Shown here: positions 33,336 to 44,417 of the stretch, in pieces
Position numbering within the stretch: position 1 is the first letter of the stretch
Layout: the number at the start of each line of letters is the position of its first letter
NCBI GenBank assembly: GCA_035578175.1
Contig: JAQMRL010000006.1
Location: 33,287,893-33,351,892, forward strand
Length of the DNA stretch: 64,000 bases
Source: Catonia carolina
Taxonomy: Eukaryota; Arthropoda; Insecta; Hemiptera; Achilidae
Direction: 5' to 3'
Notes under the pieces: generated by a model
The model's database searches: none
The model's input: the letters and a program-made list of their open reading frames with translations, nothing else
What the model was told of the DNA's origin: nothing
Made by a program: the position numbers and the translations under genes

Positions 33336-33900
33336 CTGAAAATTTTATCATACTTCAGGGCATGTGTACCAACATAATAAAAAAAATCTTGACAATCGGA
33401 CTCTCCAAACCCGCGAAATTTAAAAATTTAGTTATTTTCTAAACAATCCTCGTAATATATGGATAAACAGTAGGCCTACCTAGTTTTTCTCAAATCTATT
33501 ACTTAATATTAATATACATATTTAAACTCTTTTTAAATATTAACAACTCTGGACGGACATAAACCATTGTGTTTCTGTAATCATAAAACATTTAAAATTT
33601 TTATAGAACAAATATATACTCTAAGAGATTTTATGTTAGTGAGAACTAACTGAACAACCATAAAAAAATAATAAGGATCTATACGATAGAAACTACTGCA
33701 GGTACCTCTTTTCTGATGTAGTAATTTTCAGCGTACTATTATCATTAATAATAATTACTTTTAATTGATATTGACATTTTTATATTATATAATATTGAAA
33801 TGCTATAATTGAATTTGTAGGTTATCTTTATTACATTTGGCACCGTGTGAGGTCTTTTTCTGCATTCGTTAAACGGTTTATCGTTATGTATATACCCATA
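33336..33900. other. Unassigned; holds one arm of a distant inverted repeat
   Basis: About 33500-33590 is the reverse complement of about 37261-37360 ('TTATGTCCGTCCA', 'AGAGTTTAAAT', 'AAATATGTATATTAA'), with small gaps. Nothing else recognised. Confidence 0.55.
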
Positions 33901-34597
33901 GGGTGTCCCAAAAGCCTAAGTATTGCAAAAATTTAAAACGTAACGGAAATTTCAAGATATGCATACATGAACTATTGATACTACATAATTTTATTTTATG
34001 ATAATCAAAATATTTTCTCCGCCATCTTGAATGTAACTTTATTTTTTTAAATGGGAATTCGGATCATGCGACAAATAATTTCAATGCGAAATTTCAAGAC
34101 AATTTGAATGGCGAAAACCGTAAATCGATATCTTATACGGTTTGGAAGATATTTGTTTTCCTTTACATTTCACCAACACCTTATTGAATGTCATGTGTAA
34201 TTACTTAAGATCGGTGAAAAGTTCGAGAACGGCTTAATATTTCGAATGTAAGGAAAATTTCAAGATATATGCAAATGTAAACCTCATTCGAATTTAAAGA
34301 CTATTTTATGATGAATCAAAAATGTTGTCCGCCATTTTGAATGTAACTTTATTTTTTAGAATACGACACATGATTTCAGAGCTAAATTTCAAGACAATTT
34401 GAATGGTAAAAACTGCACACTGATACCGGTTTCGAAAATATTCTTTCGACGCCCTCTTTACATTTCAGCGCAACCTTATTGAATATCATAAGATAACGAA
34501 ACCGTATAAGATATCGATGTGATTTTCGCTATTCAAATTTTCTAAAAATTTCGCATTGAAATCATGTGTCACATATCCACCTTCCCATTTAAAAAAA

Positions 34598-35550
34598 AAT
34601 CTGGTGTAAAACACTCACACAGCTTTCTCTTGCCAATGCAATAATAAACCATATAACCTAATATCAGTAATAAAATATTAGAAATAAACAAAAACTAACC
34701 TAAAAAAACATAACCATATTTTAATCATGAGTGAATGATGCAAAATAAAAATAAACCTCTGTTTCGCTTTAAAATGCGGAAAATCACTCTATCACGCTAA
34801 ACTAGGCTCTGTATGTAGAGAAAAATGCTCAAAATAAAAGTTGTAGATCTTTTAATTTCCTTTAAATTTGAATATACACACTTTTGTCGTAAAATTCATA
34901 CTAAGGCTAAAATCTTAAAAAATAGATTTTTTTACACATTTTCGTGAAAAAAACATAAAATCTTTAATTACCGCTAAACTAAGCATTATAAAAAACAATT
35001 TGAAATAAAAGTTGTCGGATTTTAAATTCACTAAAACTTTTATTGTATACATTTTTGCGCTAAATGGATATTAAAGCCGCAATTTTTAAAAAATATTGTT
35101 TTCAACGAGAGAACAGCCTCCCCAAGAATTTCAGCAGTTGTAGAATTTTAAAAAAAACGTAGTAAATGAGCCGATTTGAAAAAAAAATCGTAGGAGCCGT
35201 TTTTGAGAAAATCGCAAAAAGTAAAAAATGTCACGAATAAACTACTACTTCCGTTTGACTGATTTTGATGAAAATGTTCGTTTAGGGTCCAGTAGTAGTA
35301 TTTTATTTAAGTTCTATATTTTTTCAAGTATTTTTTTCAAGTTTCAAGTTCGTATGATGTTTCGCTCTGGAGATATTCTGTTCACACAGACACACACACA
35401 CACACACACACACACACCAATTGCTAAAAACATGTTTTTGGTTGAGGGGTTCTGAAAATAAGTAGATGCGGTGAATACTTATTTTCAAAAAATTGACATA
35501 AAACAATGCTTTCTTTCCTATATATTTATTCATATAGGTAAGAGAAAGTA
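34598..35550 (-). mobile_element. H-family element inside a foldback
   Basis: From 'AATCTGGTGTAAAACACTCA' to 'CATATAGGTAAGAGAAAGTA', including a (CA)n tract at 35390-35417. The foldback sequence 'CATTTAAAAAAA' continues after the element with 'ATTACATCCAAGATG', as in the uninterrupted block at 35840-35870. So the borders are A-rich and no long TSD is needed. Confidence 0.85.
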
Positions 35551-35952
35551 ATTACATCCAAGATGTCGGACAATTTTTTTTGATTTATCATAAAATAATA
35601 TGTAGTAATCGAGTGAGATTCACATTGGCGTATATCTTGCAGTTTCCCTTATATTAAGCTGTTGTCGAACTTTTCCCCCCATCCTAAGAAAGTACATATC
35701 ATCACATTCAACAAGGTGTTACTAAATGTAAATAAAAGAAGAATATCTTCCAAACCGTATGAGATACCTATGTGGATTTTTCATTATTCAAATTTTTCTT
35801 GATATTTCGCATCACATGTCATAATATGGCTAATTAACCATTTAAAAAAATAAAGTTACATTCAAGATGGCGGATCCAAAATGGTGGACAACATTCTTCG
35901 ATTCATCATAAAAAAGTATGTAGTATTCGAGTAAGGTTCATATTTGCATATA

Positions 35953-36885
35953 CGAGGTGTGGCTATTAAATAACGAGACTGACGTAAAAAAAATATTTTT
36001 TATTTTATACCTATATATAATCACTTATTGTCACCTTCAATATACCCTCCTTCTCTATCCCTACAACGCTCCATGCGAATTTTCCATTGTTGGAAACAGT
36101 GCTGGAAGTCATCTTCTGTCAGCTCCTTCAGGACACGTGCCGCTTTCTCTTTTACAGCTTCCACAGACTCAAATCTTGTCCCTTTTAATGCAGATTTCAC
36201 CTTAGGGAACAGGTAGAAGTCATATGGTGCAAGATCTAGAGAATAAGATGGATGTTCTAACACTGAGATGCTGCACTTGGCTAGGAACCTCTTGACAGAT
36301 AACGCGGAATGAGTAGGCGCATTGTTTTGGTGAAGAACTCATGATTTGTCCTTCCACATTTCGGGGCCTTTTTCCTTATTCTTTGACGTAGTTTAGAAAG
36401 TATCTCAAGGTAGTCATGTTGATTAATTGTTTGACCTTCAGAAACCCAGTGAAGGTACACAATCCCATGAATATCAAAAAAAAATAATCATCATTGCTTT
36501 AAATTTTGACTTGCTCATTCGAGCTTTTTTGGCTCTCGGTGAAGTTCGGCTCTTCCAGTGCATGGATTGGCGCTTCGTTTCCGGATCATAAGTAAAAACC
36601 ACGTTTCATCACATGTTATTATCTTCTACCTGTTCCCTAAGGTGAAATCTGCATTAAAAGGGACAAGATTTGAGTCTGTGGAAGCTGTAAAAGAGAAAGC
36701 GGCACGTGTCTCGAAGGAGCTGACAGAAGATGACTTCCAGCACTGTTTCCAACAATGGAAAATTCGCATGGAGCGTTGTAGGGATAGAGAAAGAGGGTAT
36801 ATTGAAGGTGTCAATAAGTGATTATGTATAAAATAAAAATAAAATTTTTTACAACGTCAGTTTCGTTACTTAATAGCCACACCTC
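35953..36885 (-). mobile_element. Palindromic mariner with two 3' ends
   Basis: TA (35951-35952 and 36886-36887) flanks inverted termini CGAGGTGTGGCTATTAA / TTAATAGCCACACCTCG. The left arm (35953-36219) and the right arm (36623-36885) are reverse complements over ~265 bp, and both code for the same transposase C-terminus. Between them, on the minus strand, lies the rest of the catalytic region starting at a DETW block and 'TYDPETKRQSMHW' with a frameshift. The N-terminal DNA-binding region is absent. Confidence 0.85.
36024..36620 (-). pseudogene. Mariner transposase, C-terminal two thirds
   Basis: DETW at about 36600, then 'SPRAKKARMSKSK', 'DIHGIVYLHWVSEGQTINQ', and LEHPSYSLDLAPYDFYLFPK near 36250-36200, with the conserved Asp of the 'APCDFFLF' block. 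It ends 'RMERCRDREGGYIEGDNK' and a stop at 36021. Frameshifts occur after DETW and in the middle. The right arm repeats the last ~65 codons on the opposite strand (to 36821), so a chimeric frame at 36558-36821 is an artefact of the palindrome. Confidence 0.8.
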
Positions 36886-36918
36886 GTATTAAGCCGTTCT
36901 CGGACTTTTGGGACACCG

Positions 36919-37534
36919 AGTTTACAATTTAATACAGCAATAGAGGTCTAGTATAGTGAAAAGATAGGGTTATAAACAGTATACTGTATTTGTTTGTATG
37001 TAATTACAATAATAATTGAGAGTACTGAATACTTTACGAGCTCCGGCGGCAACAAAAAAGTTGATTGCACATGCAATTTACTTTTACTAAGACTATTACC
37101 ATGTTCATTATATTATGTATTCTAACGTATTTTCTCCCTTGTTCTTCTTTCTTTTTCTATCATACATCTTTATCTATGTTTCTTATTCCTCCTCTTTCTT
37201 TATAAAATAATTTCCATAGTGCTTTATGTCATTCAATGCCTACGGTCTAATATGTTTACCTATTACAGAATCACAATAGGTTATGTCCGTCCAATGTTGT
37301 TAATATACTAAGAAGAGTTTAAATGTCCTATTTAAATATGTATATTAAATAGTAATAAATTAATGGTGACGTTTTAATTTAACCCGTTGAGGTTTTAGTC
37401 TTCAATTTATTAAGTCAATAGTACCGGATTTGATACTCTATTAACAATTTTAAACCTCAGAGTGATACATTAAATAAAATGGTTTTTCCGGTTTCATTTC
37501 CCGCTTTAATCAATGTCAAACAAATTACTGATAC
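36919..37534. other. Unassigned; second arm of inverted repeat
   Basis: Holds about 37261-37360, the partner of 33500-33590. No gene. Confidence 0.5.
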
Positions 37535-38470
37535 TGTTGCCTATATACATATATAAGAAAGAAAAGCACCTATTGTTTTCATATCGATTTTTCAAAATAG
37601 AATTTTCACCAGATCTACACGTTTTCAGACCCCCGGAACCCAAATACATGTTTTTAGCGATTGGACTGTGTGTGAACAAAATATCTCAAAGACAGAAAAT
37701 CGCATGAAGTTGAAACTTGAAACTTAAGTTAGAAACTACTACCGGACCGGACACGAATATTTTCATCAAAATCGGTCAACCGGAAGTAGTAGTTTATTCG
37801 TGTCATTTTTCACTTTATTACGATTTTCTCAAAAATGTCTCCTACGATTTTTTTAAAAAATTGCCTTATTTAGTACATTTTTTTGTTCTAAAAAATGTAA
37901 TTTTCATGTTTACAGAAATTCTTGCGGAGGCTGGGCTTTCGTAGAAAATTTTTTTTTTAAGATTGCGGCCCTAATATGCATTTAAGTGCAAAAGTGTATG
38001 TAATCAATGTTGTAGAAAATATTAAAACTTAGAACTTTTATTTCAAAATGTTTTTGTATAACGCTTAGTTTAGCGGTAATTGGGGATTTTCTGTTTCTCG
38101 TTTTAGGAAAATGTGTAAAAAATCGATTTTTTTTAAGATTTCAGCCTTAGTAGTCTATGCATTTTACGACAATAGTGTATATAATCAAATTTATAGGAAA
38201 TTAAAAGATCTACAACTTTTATTTTGAACATTTTTCTCTACATACAGAGCCTAGTTTAGCGTGATAGAGTGATTTTCCGTATTTTTAAGCCAAACTTAGG
38301 TTTCTTTTTATTTTGCATCATTCACTCGAGATTAAAATATGGTTATGTTATTTGAGGTTAGTTTTTTTGTTTATTTCTAATGTTTTAGTACTAGTCTAAT
38401 GTTAAGTTATATTGTTAATTATTTGCATTGGCAAGAGAAAGTTAAGTGAGTGTTTTACACCAGATTTTTA
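37535..38470 (+). mobile_element. H-family element, near full length
   Basis: Degenerate 5' tip, then 'TCGATTTTTCAAAATAGAAT', a very short TG tract, 'ATCGGTCAACCGGAAGTAGT', the core, 'GGCAAGAGAAAGT' at about 38428-38440, hairpin 'GTGAGTGTTTTACAC' and 'CAGATTTTTA'. ~935 bp. Confidence 0.85.
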
Positions 38471-38840
38471 ATTTTGTCATTACGGTACGTGTAAAATTTT
38501 TAAACGTTTCAGTCTGTGGTAGTGGTCATTATTACCTGACAGGTTAATTGGCAAAGGGTTTGATGACGTTCAAGTCTGTCTTGGTATTTCTTGTTCGTTG
38601 TCGTATTTCGTCTATAACAACGTTTATTTGCAAGTTATGGTGAATACCTCATAAGTTAAAAATTAAACGGAATCAATAATAATTTGATAGATCCTTGGGT
38701 AATAGATGCTGCAAGATGGTAATGTTATATGAAATTTCTGATCTCCGCAATTTAATTCTGTCCGTCTATACCGGTTTTATTTTTGTTTTATAAATAATAA
38801 ATTTATTGGCCAGGGAAAGACGCGACAGAAAGCCGAGTTT
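38471..38840. other. Unassigned stretch
   Basis: Nothing recognised. Confidence 0.45.
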
Positions 38841-39088
38841 TTCCGACAGAAATTTTTTTTTTCTCTTTAATTCTTTATTTACAATAGTAAAATGTTACAA
38901 CAAGCAAATGTGATGATTATCGTGATTATGTAAATGACATGATAGGCATGAGAGGGGTAGGGCCCCCATTGGTACCTCCCCAAGAATGAAATGTGTATAT
39001 CAAATTAGCATGTCTCTACTCCAGCGTCTTTTAAGGCGTCTAGGAGGATTGTCAGGTAAATGGACGGAGGAAATGTTCCGACAGAAAT
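38841..39088 (-). mobile_element. Short Jockey-like LINE 3' end with TSD
   Basis: TSD TTCCGACAGAAAT at 38841-38853 and 39076-39088. The 222-bp body is the same 3' end as 5271-5500 (~93-95% by eye): RRLKRRWSRDMLI then stop, 3' UTR, AATAAA-like signal, poly(A). Truncated further at the 5' side. Confidence 0.9.
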
Positions 39089-39607
39089 GTCGAAAAAAGA
39101 TTTCTGTTTAAGAATTAAGTATATTTTTCAATAAATTTTGTAAAGCCTAATATTAAACAGGTGTGACTGTCTTATTACTCATTCATTGGTTTGCGTATAG
39201 TTTTCAGTACCAAGATGACTTTTAGATGAGTTAAGTGATAAGTCTGTAGGCCTACTAACTATAAGCTTTAATTAAAGATAAAAGTATTCCGATTTGGGCA
39301 AGTAAATTAATTTAATATACTTCTTAATCCTACAATACTTCAAGAATTTTGTAAAAGAATAAGCAGGTGAAAATTATTTAGGATCTAATTAAGCACATCT
39401 GTCCAATATTTGGAGAAAAACAGTCATTTTCAATTTAAAAAAATAAAAAATCTAATTACGATATGTGTTCAATATAATATTGGACATTTCAGGAAGTGTC
39501 TAGACATTTCTCGTAATCCTAATTTATGTAATACACGAGCGTAGTTATTACATATTACATACTGACCAAAGATTTACTGATAAAATTTATATTTTATATA
39601 AATTTCA
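39089..39607. other. Unassigned AT-rich stretch
   Basis: Nothing recognised. Confidence 0.5.
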
Positions 39608-40374
39608 TTACTTTCTCTTGCCTGTATAAATAATTTATAGGAAGGAAAGTATTGAGTTCATATCGATTTTTCGAAATCGAGTTTTCACCAATCCACGTTT
39701 TCAGACCCCCTGAACCCAAATAAACATGTTTTTAGCAATGGTCTATATGTGTACAATTGAAAAACAAACCATCGTACGATCTTGAAACTTGAAACTTAAG
39801 TTAGATACTACTACTGTACCCGACACGAACATTTTTATCAAAATCGATCAACCGGTAGAATTTTTTTTAGTAGTTTATTCGCGTCATTTTTCATTTTTTA
39901 CAATTTTCTCCAAAACGGCTCCGACAATTTTTTTAAAAATCGCCTCATTTACTATGTTTTTCATACTCTGCAAGATACGGTAGGCGCCATGTCTGCTAAA
40001 ATTCTTGGGGAGGCTGTGCTTTCGTAGAAAAATTGGATTTTTTTTAAGATTGAGGATTTAATATGCATTTTAGGGTAAAAGAGTATACAATAAAAGTTGT
40101 ATAATCAAATTTATAGAAAATTAAAAGATCTACAACTTTTGTTTTGAGAATTTTTCTCTACGGAGCCTAGTTTAGCGTGAAAGGGTGATTTCCGTATTTT
40201 TAAGCCAAACTGAGGTTGATTTTTTTTGCATGATTTTGCATGATTAAAATAATATTATATTTTTTGAGGTTAGTTTTTTGTTTATTTCTTATGTTTTATT
40301 ACAAATGTTAGGTTATATTGTTAATTATTTGCATTGGCAAGAGAAAGTCTGTGCGTTGTTCACACCAGATTTGT
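39608..40374 (+). mobile_element. H-family element with internal deletion
   Basis: Intact 5' end TTACTTTCTCTTGCC and 3' end 'GGCAAGAGAAAGT', hairpin and 'CACACCAGATTTG'. About 170 bp of core between the two 'RAAAATT..AAAGATCTACAACTTTT'-like blocks is missing, as if lost by recombination between them. The TG tract is nearly gone. Confidence 0.85.
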
Positions 40375-41019
40375 TTTGGAGTGACAGAATTAGGGCAGAT
40401 ATAATTTTTGTAACAATTTTAATTCTTTTTCAAGACTATTACTACTTTCACAAATCCTAATAAATTCGTCTGCTACAGAAAAAAATACTAAACCAATTAA
40501 GGGGTATTCACTTTATTTGTATTCATAATTTGGAGTTTTAGTAATTTAAATATCATTAAACTTTTCACACGTCTGTGAACGCATATTTAAGTCTTCTAAA
40601 GAAGTCTTACAGTGTTACAATCTTCAGCTTTACATTGTAAGACTTCTGAGCTTTAGGCTTTAACGTAATACTATGTCATTCAGGTATAATACAATTGAAT
40701 AATACTTGAATAAATTCTGATATTTGTTATTATACATAACTATATAATATTTGTATGTTACTTAATGTTTAAATATTTTTTCGTTTTTCCTAATACTATT
40801 GTTTGAACAAAAAGTAATTGATATAGTAAAATGAGAAAATAACAGAAGTAAAAAAATCCATAAATCTTTTAATTCTGTGTATTTACAGAAAAATAATATA
40901 AAATAAAATGAAAATGAGTCGAACATAAAGAATTCTATGCTTAATTTTGATTACACTATCTATAATGCAAGTTCAAAAAAATCAACTCTAACCTTAAATT
41001 TTGAGATAATTATCTAATA
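40375..41019. other. Unassigned AT-rich stretch
   Basis: Contains a short imperfect palindrome around 40600-40650 ('GTCTTACAGTGTTAC' and 'ACATTGTAAGAC'). No gene. Confidence 0.45.
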
Positions 41020-41033
41020 ATTTATTGCTGTTA

Positions 41034-41418
41034 TTGTTTAGGTCATCGGTATAGGTTTGAACCTATAGAGGTTTTACTAAGTAAAACGAGGAGTGGGGTG
41101 TTTTACCATGCCTTCCTCACTAAATGGAAAAGTACGCTTATCCGCATACCGGACCCTCTGAAAAGCACATATTTTCCACTCTGCAAATGACACCTTCACT
41201 TTATTCTCCTCAGGGTCTGGCTGTATAATGAAATTCATTACTTTCAGAGGAGATAACTCTGATTAGTGTCTTTTACACTTCTACCTCTTCTGTTCTTAAA
41301 CGATTCAGTCGTTTAATTGGCTGACCATGTTAAAGAAACAGAACTATTTATTTTGGCCCCGTAACGAACAGATTGAGTGTAAATAATTTGATACCCCACC
41401 TGTCTGTTACGGGCAAAA
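41034..41418 (-). mobile_element. S1 SINE with TSD
   Basis: Reverse copy, full length (~385 bp), flanked by ATTTATTGCTGTTA (41020-41033) and ATTTATTGCTATTA (41419-41432). 5' end 'GCCCGTAACAGACAGGTGGG', 3' tail 'GGCTGATGACCTAAACAA' in reverse. Confidence 0.9.
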
Positions 41419-41454
41419 ATTTATTGCTATTAAAGTCTTATGTTATTATAGTCT

Positions 41455-41776
41455 ATACCCACCGGGTTGGTCTAGAGGTAAGGTCGTCGCCGCGAGTCAG
41501 CAGTTTAACAGCTGATTTTTGGAGATGAAGGTTAAAGGTTTCCGGTTCAAATCCTAGTAAAATGGGGTTACCTTTTATACGGATTTGAATACTAGATAGT
41601 GGTTACCGGTGTACTTTGATGGTTAGGGTTCAATTAACCATACCTCTCAGGAATGGTCGACCTGGGTCTGTACAAGACTACATCTCATTTACAAGTCACA
41701 CATCATCCTTATCTCATTGGGTCATAGGGTTGCTTATTGTTCTGATTTGAACAGATTGCAACGTACATACATTAGT
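41455..41776 (+). mobile_element. S2 tRNA-derived SINE, full length
   Basis: Head 'GGGTTGGTCTAGAGGTAAGG' (A box) and 'GGTTCAAATCCTAG' (B box at about 41543-41556), then the full S2 body to 'GAACAGATTGCAACGTAC'. This is the best S2 copy. Confidence 0.85.
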
Positions 41777-41796
41777 GATAAAAAATTATAGTTTTA

Positions 41797-42896
41797 ACCT
41801 ACCGGGTTAATCTGGGGGTAAAGTCTCTGCCGGGAGTCAGCTGTTTAACAGCTGGTTTTTGGAGATAACGTTCCGTATTTCGAATCCTAAAAGCGGTTGT
41901 TGTATACGGATTTGAATACCAGACAGTGATTATCAATACTGAAGTCACGAGATTGCCTTTTGCGTATGGATGGGCTGTGAGGAAGGGAAGCAAAAATTTA
42001 CCAGTGCTGCCAACCTCAACAGTGAGATACTACTCGTACATTTCACACCGTGCAGTTTCTACATACATTTCTTGAGTTGTGGTTTATCCCGAGAAAATGT
42101 TTTCTTCAGAATCTTATAAGAAATAAATGTGACCTGTAATATTGCCTATAGCTTAATTAGATGACAAGAAATTTTTGATTTGCTGTAATTACCAGCTAAC
42201 TTATTCCATTGGAACAAAATTTTCTATAAATGATCGCCTTCTTTAATGTCGCTGTCACCGGCGCCTTCACCATCAGTCTCACTACTATCTACCTAACCGT
42301 TTCCTTTTTTACTAGGTGTCCACAAAACTGTTGAAGAATAGCTTCTTCACGTCTTTAATATCCTTCTTTTTTCGAATTGTGGAAAGAGAAACATCACAGT
42401 AGTTAGCCACTCGCTCATGGCTTTTGTTAAGAGGCAGGGAAAGGGGTTTTTGTTTAGCTTCAACTTCACAGCATTTTATTACACTGTCATTAGATTTCGT
42501 TTAGCACTGTGAATAGTCTGCCCACGTTTTCGAGAAACTAACATTTCTGTTTACGGTAACACACAGTTATATTCGTACAGTTAACCGACAAAAGGTTCCG
42601 CGATATACTGTAGCCTATGCTCTGGGTATAAGTTGTTGTGTTTGTTGTATTGAAACTAGCAGTCGCGCATGCAAACTGACGCTTTTCCCTATTTACCCCT
42701 CGATGCAAACAAGGGTAAACTCTTGACACAAGTAACTATACAGGTATACTTTGATATTTCAATTAATCATACTCTTTCAGGAATAGTCTTACAAGACTAC
42801 AACTCATTTTACGTCAAACGAGTACATATCAACCTCATATTTTCGGGTTATGGGGTTAGTTATTGTTCTTTAATTGAACAAGTTGCAACGTAAACA
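41797..42896 (+). mobile_element. S2 SINE split by a DNA transposon
   Basis: First part 41797-41944 (head and 'TACGGATTTGAATACCAGAC'). Second part 42738-42896 ('GGTATACTTTGATATTTCAA', 'GTTGCAACGTAAACAAATTA'). The two join exactly into the S2 consensus order. The intervening 41945-42737 is another element. Confidence 0.8.
41945..42737 (-). mobile_element. DNA transposon remnant with HTH coding
   Basis: It interrupts an S2 SINE cleanly. Weak inverted termini: 'TGAAGTCACGAGATTGCCTT' on the left and the complement 'TTGTGTCAAGAGTTTACCCT' on the right. Between 42545 and 42230 the minus strand reads 'SRKRGQTIHSAKRNLM', then KPLSLPLNKSHERVANYCDV and 'SLSTIRKKKDIKDVK', which looks like a helix-turn-helix of a transposase N-terminus. 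Frameshifted, no catalytic domain. The superfamily is unknown. Confidence 0.55.
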
Positions 42897-43009
42897 AATT
42901 ATGGATAAATTTAAAAATTAGGGCTAAAAGATCTATCCCAAAGAAAAAAAGGGTCTATCCCAATTATTTATTTCTAAATTCTTAAATTTTTTCTTATACG
43001 TCTTTTTTT

Positions 43010-43260
43010 AAAACGTAAAACAAATCTAAACATAAATTTGTTCCTCAAGTACCATGTAACCACGTATAGTATAGTACGTATGTTTAACAATGTGTCTCTT
43101 AGTCTTGGATTGGAATCGTTCTAAATTTTCGATATTTCAATTCGCAGATGTACCCCAAACTTGTACTCCATATGTTCAAATAGGTTTAACATCGATTTGT
43201 ATAAATTTTTTGTAAGATTTTGACAGGAGAGATCGGATTAGAGTTTAAAGAATTTAAATC
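43010..43260 (-). pseudogene. Jockey-like RT fragment
   Basis: Minus-strand reading, with frameshifts: 'NLYKSMLN', 'YGVQVWGTSAN', 'LERFQSKTKRHIV' expected order of Jockey C-termini. Short and decayed. Confidence 0.55.
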
Positions 43261-43743
43261 TGTTTTAATTTTTAGATTAACAGGTACATGATAATAAAAT
43301 ATTCGGAATTCCTGAAAAAGCTGTTCATTCTTAATTCCATTCAAATAAATTGACACACATGATTAATTACAAAATACATTCGCCAAAAGTATTGGCCTAT
43401 TACAGGTTTTAAACTCATTGATTAATTATTCTGTTTAATTAGTTCAGAAAATGACAAGGACTCTTGTAGTATCATTGATACAGTTTATTTATTCATTTGA
43501 TCTAGTAAACTAGTAATCTAATAACCGATGATTTTTTTAACTGGTTTATCCAGTCTCTAAACCGGTACCAGTAATATTTGGACGAGCTCATTTGGTCCTA
43601 GTTAATATTACCTTTAACGGGGATAATAAAACTACCTGTAAATTCATAAAACAAATATCAAACATACAATGTCAAATTACAAAAAAATAAATAAATGAGG
43701 TTGTTATGGTAATAATTAATTTTTACTAGTAGTAAAAATACAC
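43261..43743. other. Unassigned AT-rich stretch
   Basis: Nothing recognised. Confidence 0.5.
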
Positions 43744-43890
43744 AGATGTCAAAAACTACACGAGTTAGCAACAAACGGTTTTCGGATTCGTTATTTACAC
43801 AAAAAGAAGCGAGTCTAAATTGGGTTTGAAGTTTCAGTTTCGACCGGAAGTCAAGAAATCAAAGTCTGAAACTACAAGAGATAGAAACAA
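43744..43890 (-). repeat. Repeat K, single copy
   Basis: 'AAACGGTTTTCGGATTCGTT', 'TTGGGTTTGAAGTTTCAGTT', 'CGACCGGAAGTCAAGAAATC'. It is the reverse of sequence at 57540-57865, where the unit is tandemly repeated. Confidence 0.6.
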
Positions 43891-43892
43891 AC

Positions 43893-44060
43893 GGCCGCCG
43901 TCTTAGTCTAGCGGTTAGCGTGATAGACGACAACGCAGAGGTCCTGGGTTTGATTCCTGGCTGGGGTCTAGAAATTTTACAAGTCAAAACTCACAGTTCT
44001 AAATACATAACGCGCTGTAATCGCTAATAACCAAGCAGTCGATGCGATTTTCATTTAAAT
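43893..44060 (+). mobile_element. S3 tRNA-derived SINE
   Basis: 'CGTCTTAGTCTAGCGGTTAG' (A box), 'GGGTTTGATTCCTGGCTGG' (B box), body to 'AACCAAGCAGTCGATGCGAT' and 'TTTAAATAAA'. Directly follows repeat K. Confidence 0.8.
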
Positions 44061-44282
44061 AAAAATAAATATATTTTTTATACCTCTCATGCTTATCATG
44101 CTATTTTTATGCAATTACCATCGTCGTATTTAGTTCCACAATTTTTACCGAGGTTTATACATACCGTGTTTTTTTTCTCGTATAAGGCCAATTTTAGACC
44201 CCATGAGGTGACGTAAAACGTTTCTGAAGCTTTTTTTCCAGTCAACATTCTCAGCATTCGCTCATTGTAGTTTTTATACTGA

Positions 44283-44378
44283 CACTTATTTCTAAAGTCC
44301 GTTTCGGAACTGGATAAATTAAATAATTAACACTTATTTCTAAAGTCCGTTTCGGAACTGGATAAATTAAATAATTAA
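44283..44378 (+). repeat. Exact 48-bp tandem duplication
   Basis: Two head-to-tail copies (44283-44330, 44331-44378) starting CACTTATTTCTAAAGTCCGT, identical base for base. Recent replication slippage or unequal exchange. Confidence 0.95.
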
Positions 44379-44417
44379 CACACTAAAGTTTAAAATTACG
44401 AGTGTTTATTACAACTA

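Larger units (their letters stand above)
33901..36918. mobile_element. Foldback element with two nested insertions
   Basis: Termini 'GGGTGTCCCAAAAG' (33901-33914) and 'CTTTTGGGACACC' (about 36905-36917) are inverted repeats. Each side is built of sub-repeats carrying 'CATCTTGAATGTAACTTTAT' and 'CACCTTATTGAATGTCAT'-like blocks, which recur in reverse on the right ('ATAAAGTTACATTCAAGATG'). It is interrupted by an H element (34598-35550) and by a mariner (35953-36885). No coding capacity of its own. Confidence 0.75.

Noticed and set aside
36558..36821. 87-codon plus-strand transposase gene
   Set aside because: It is a chimeric frame created by the inverted right arm of the palindromic mariner.
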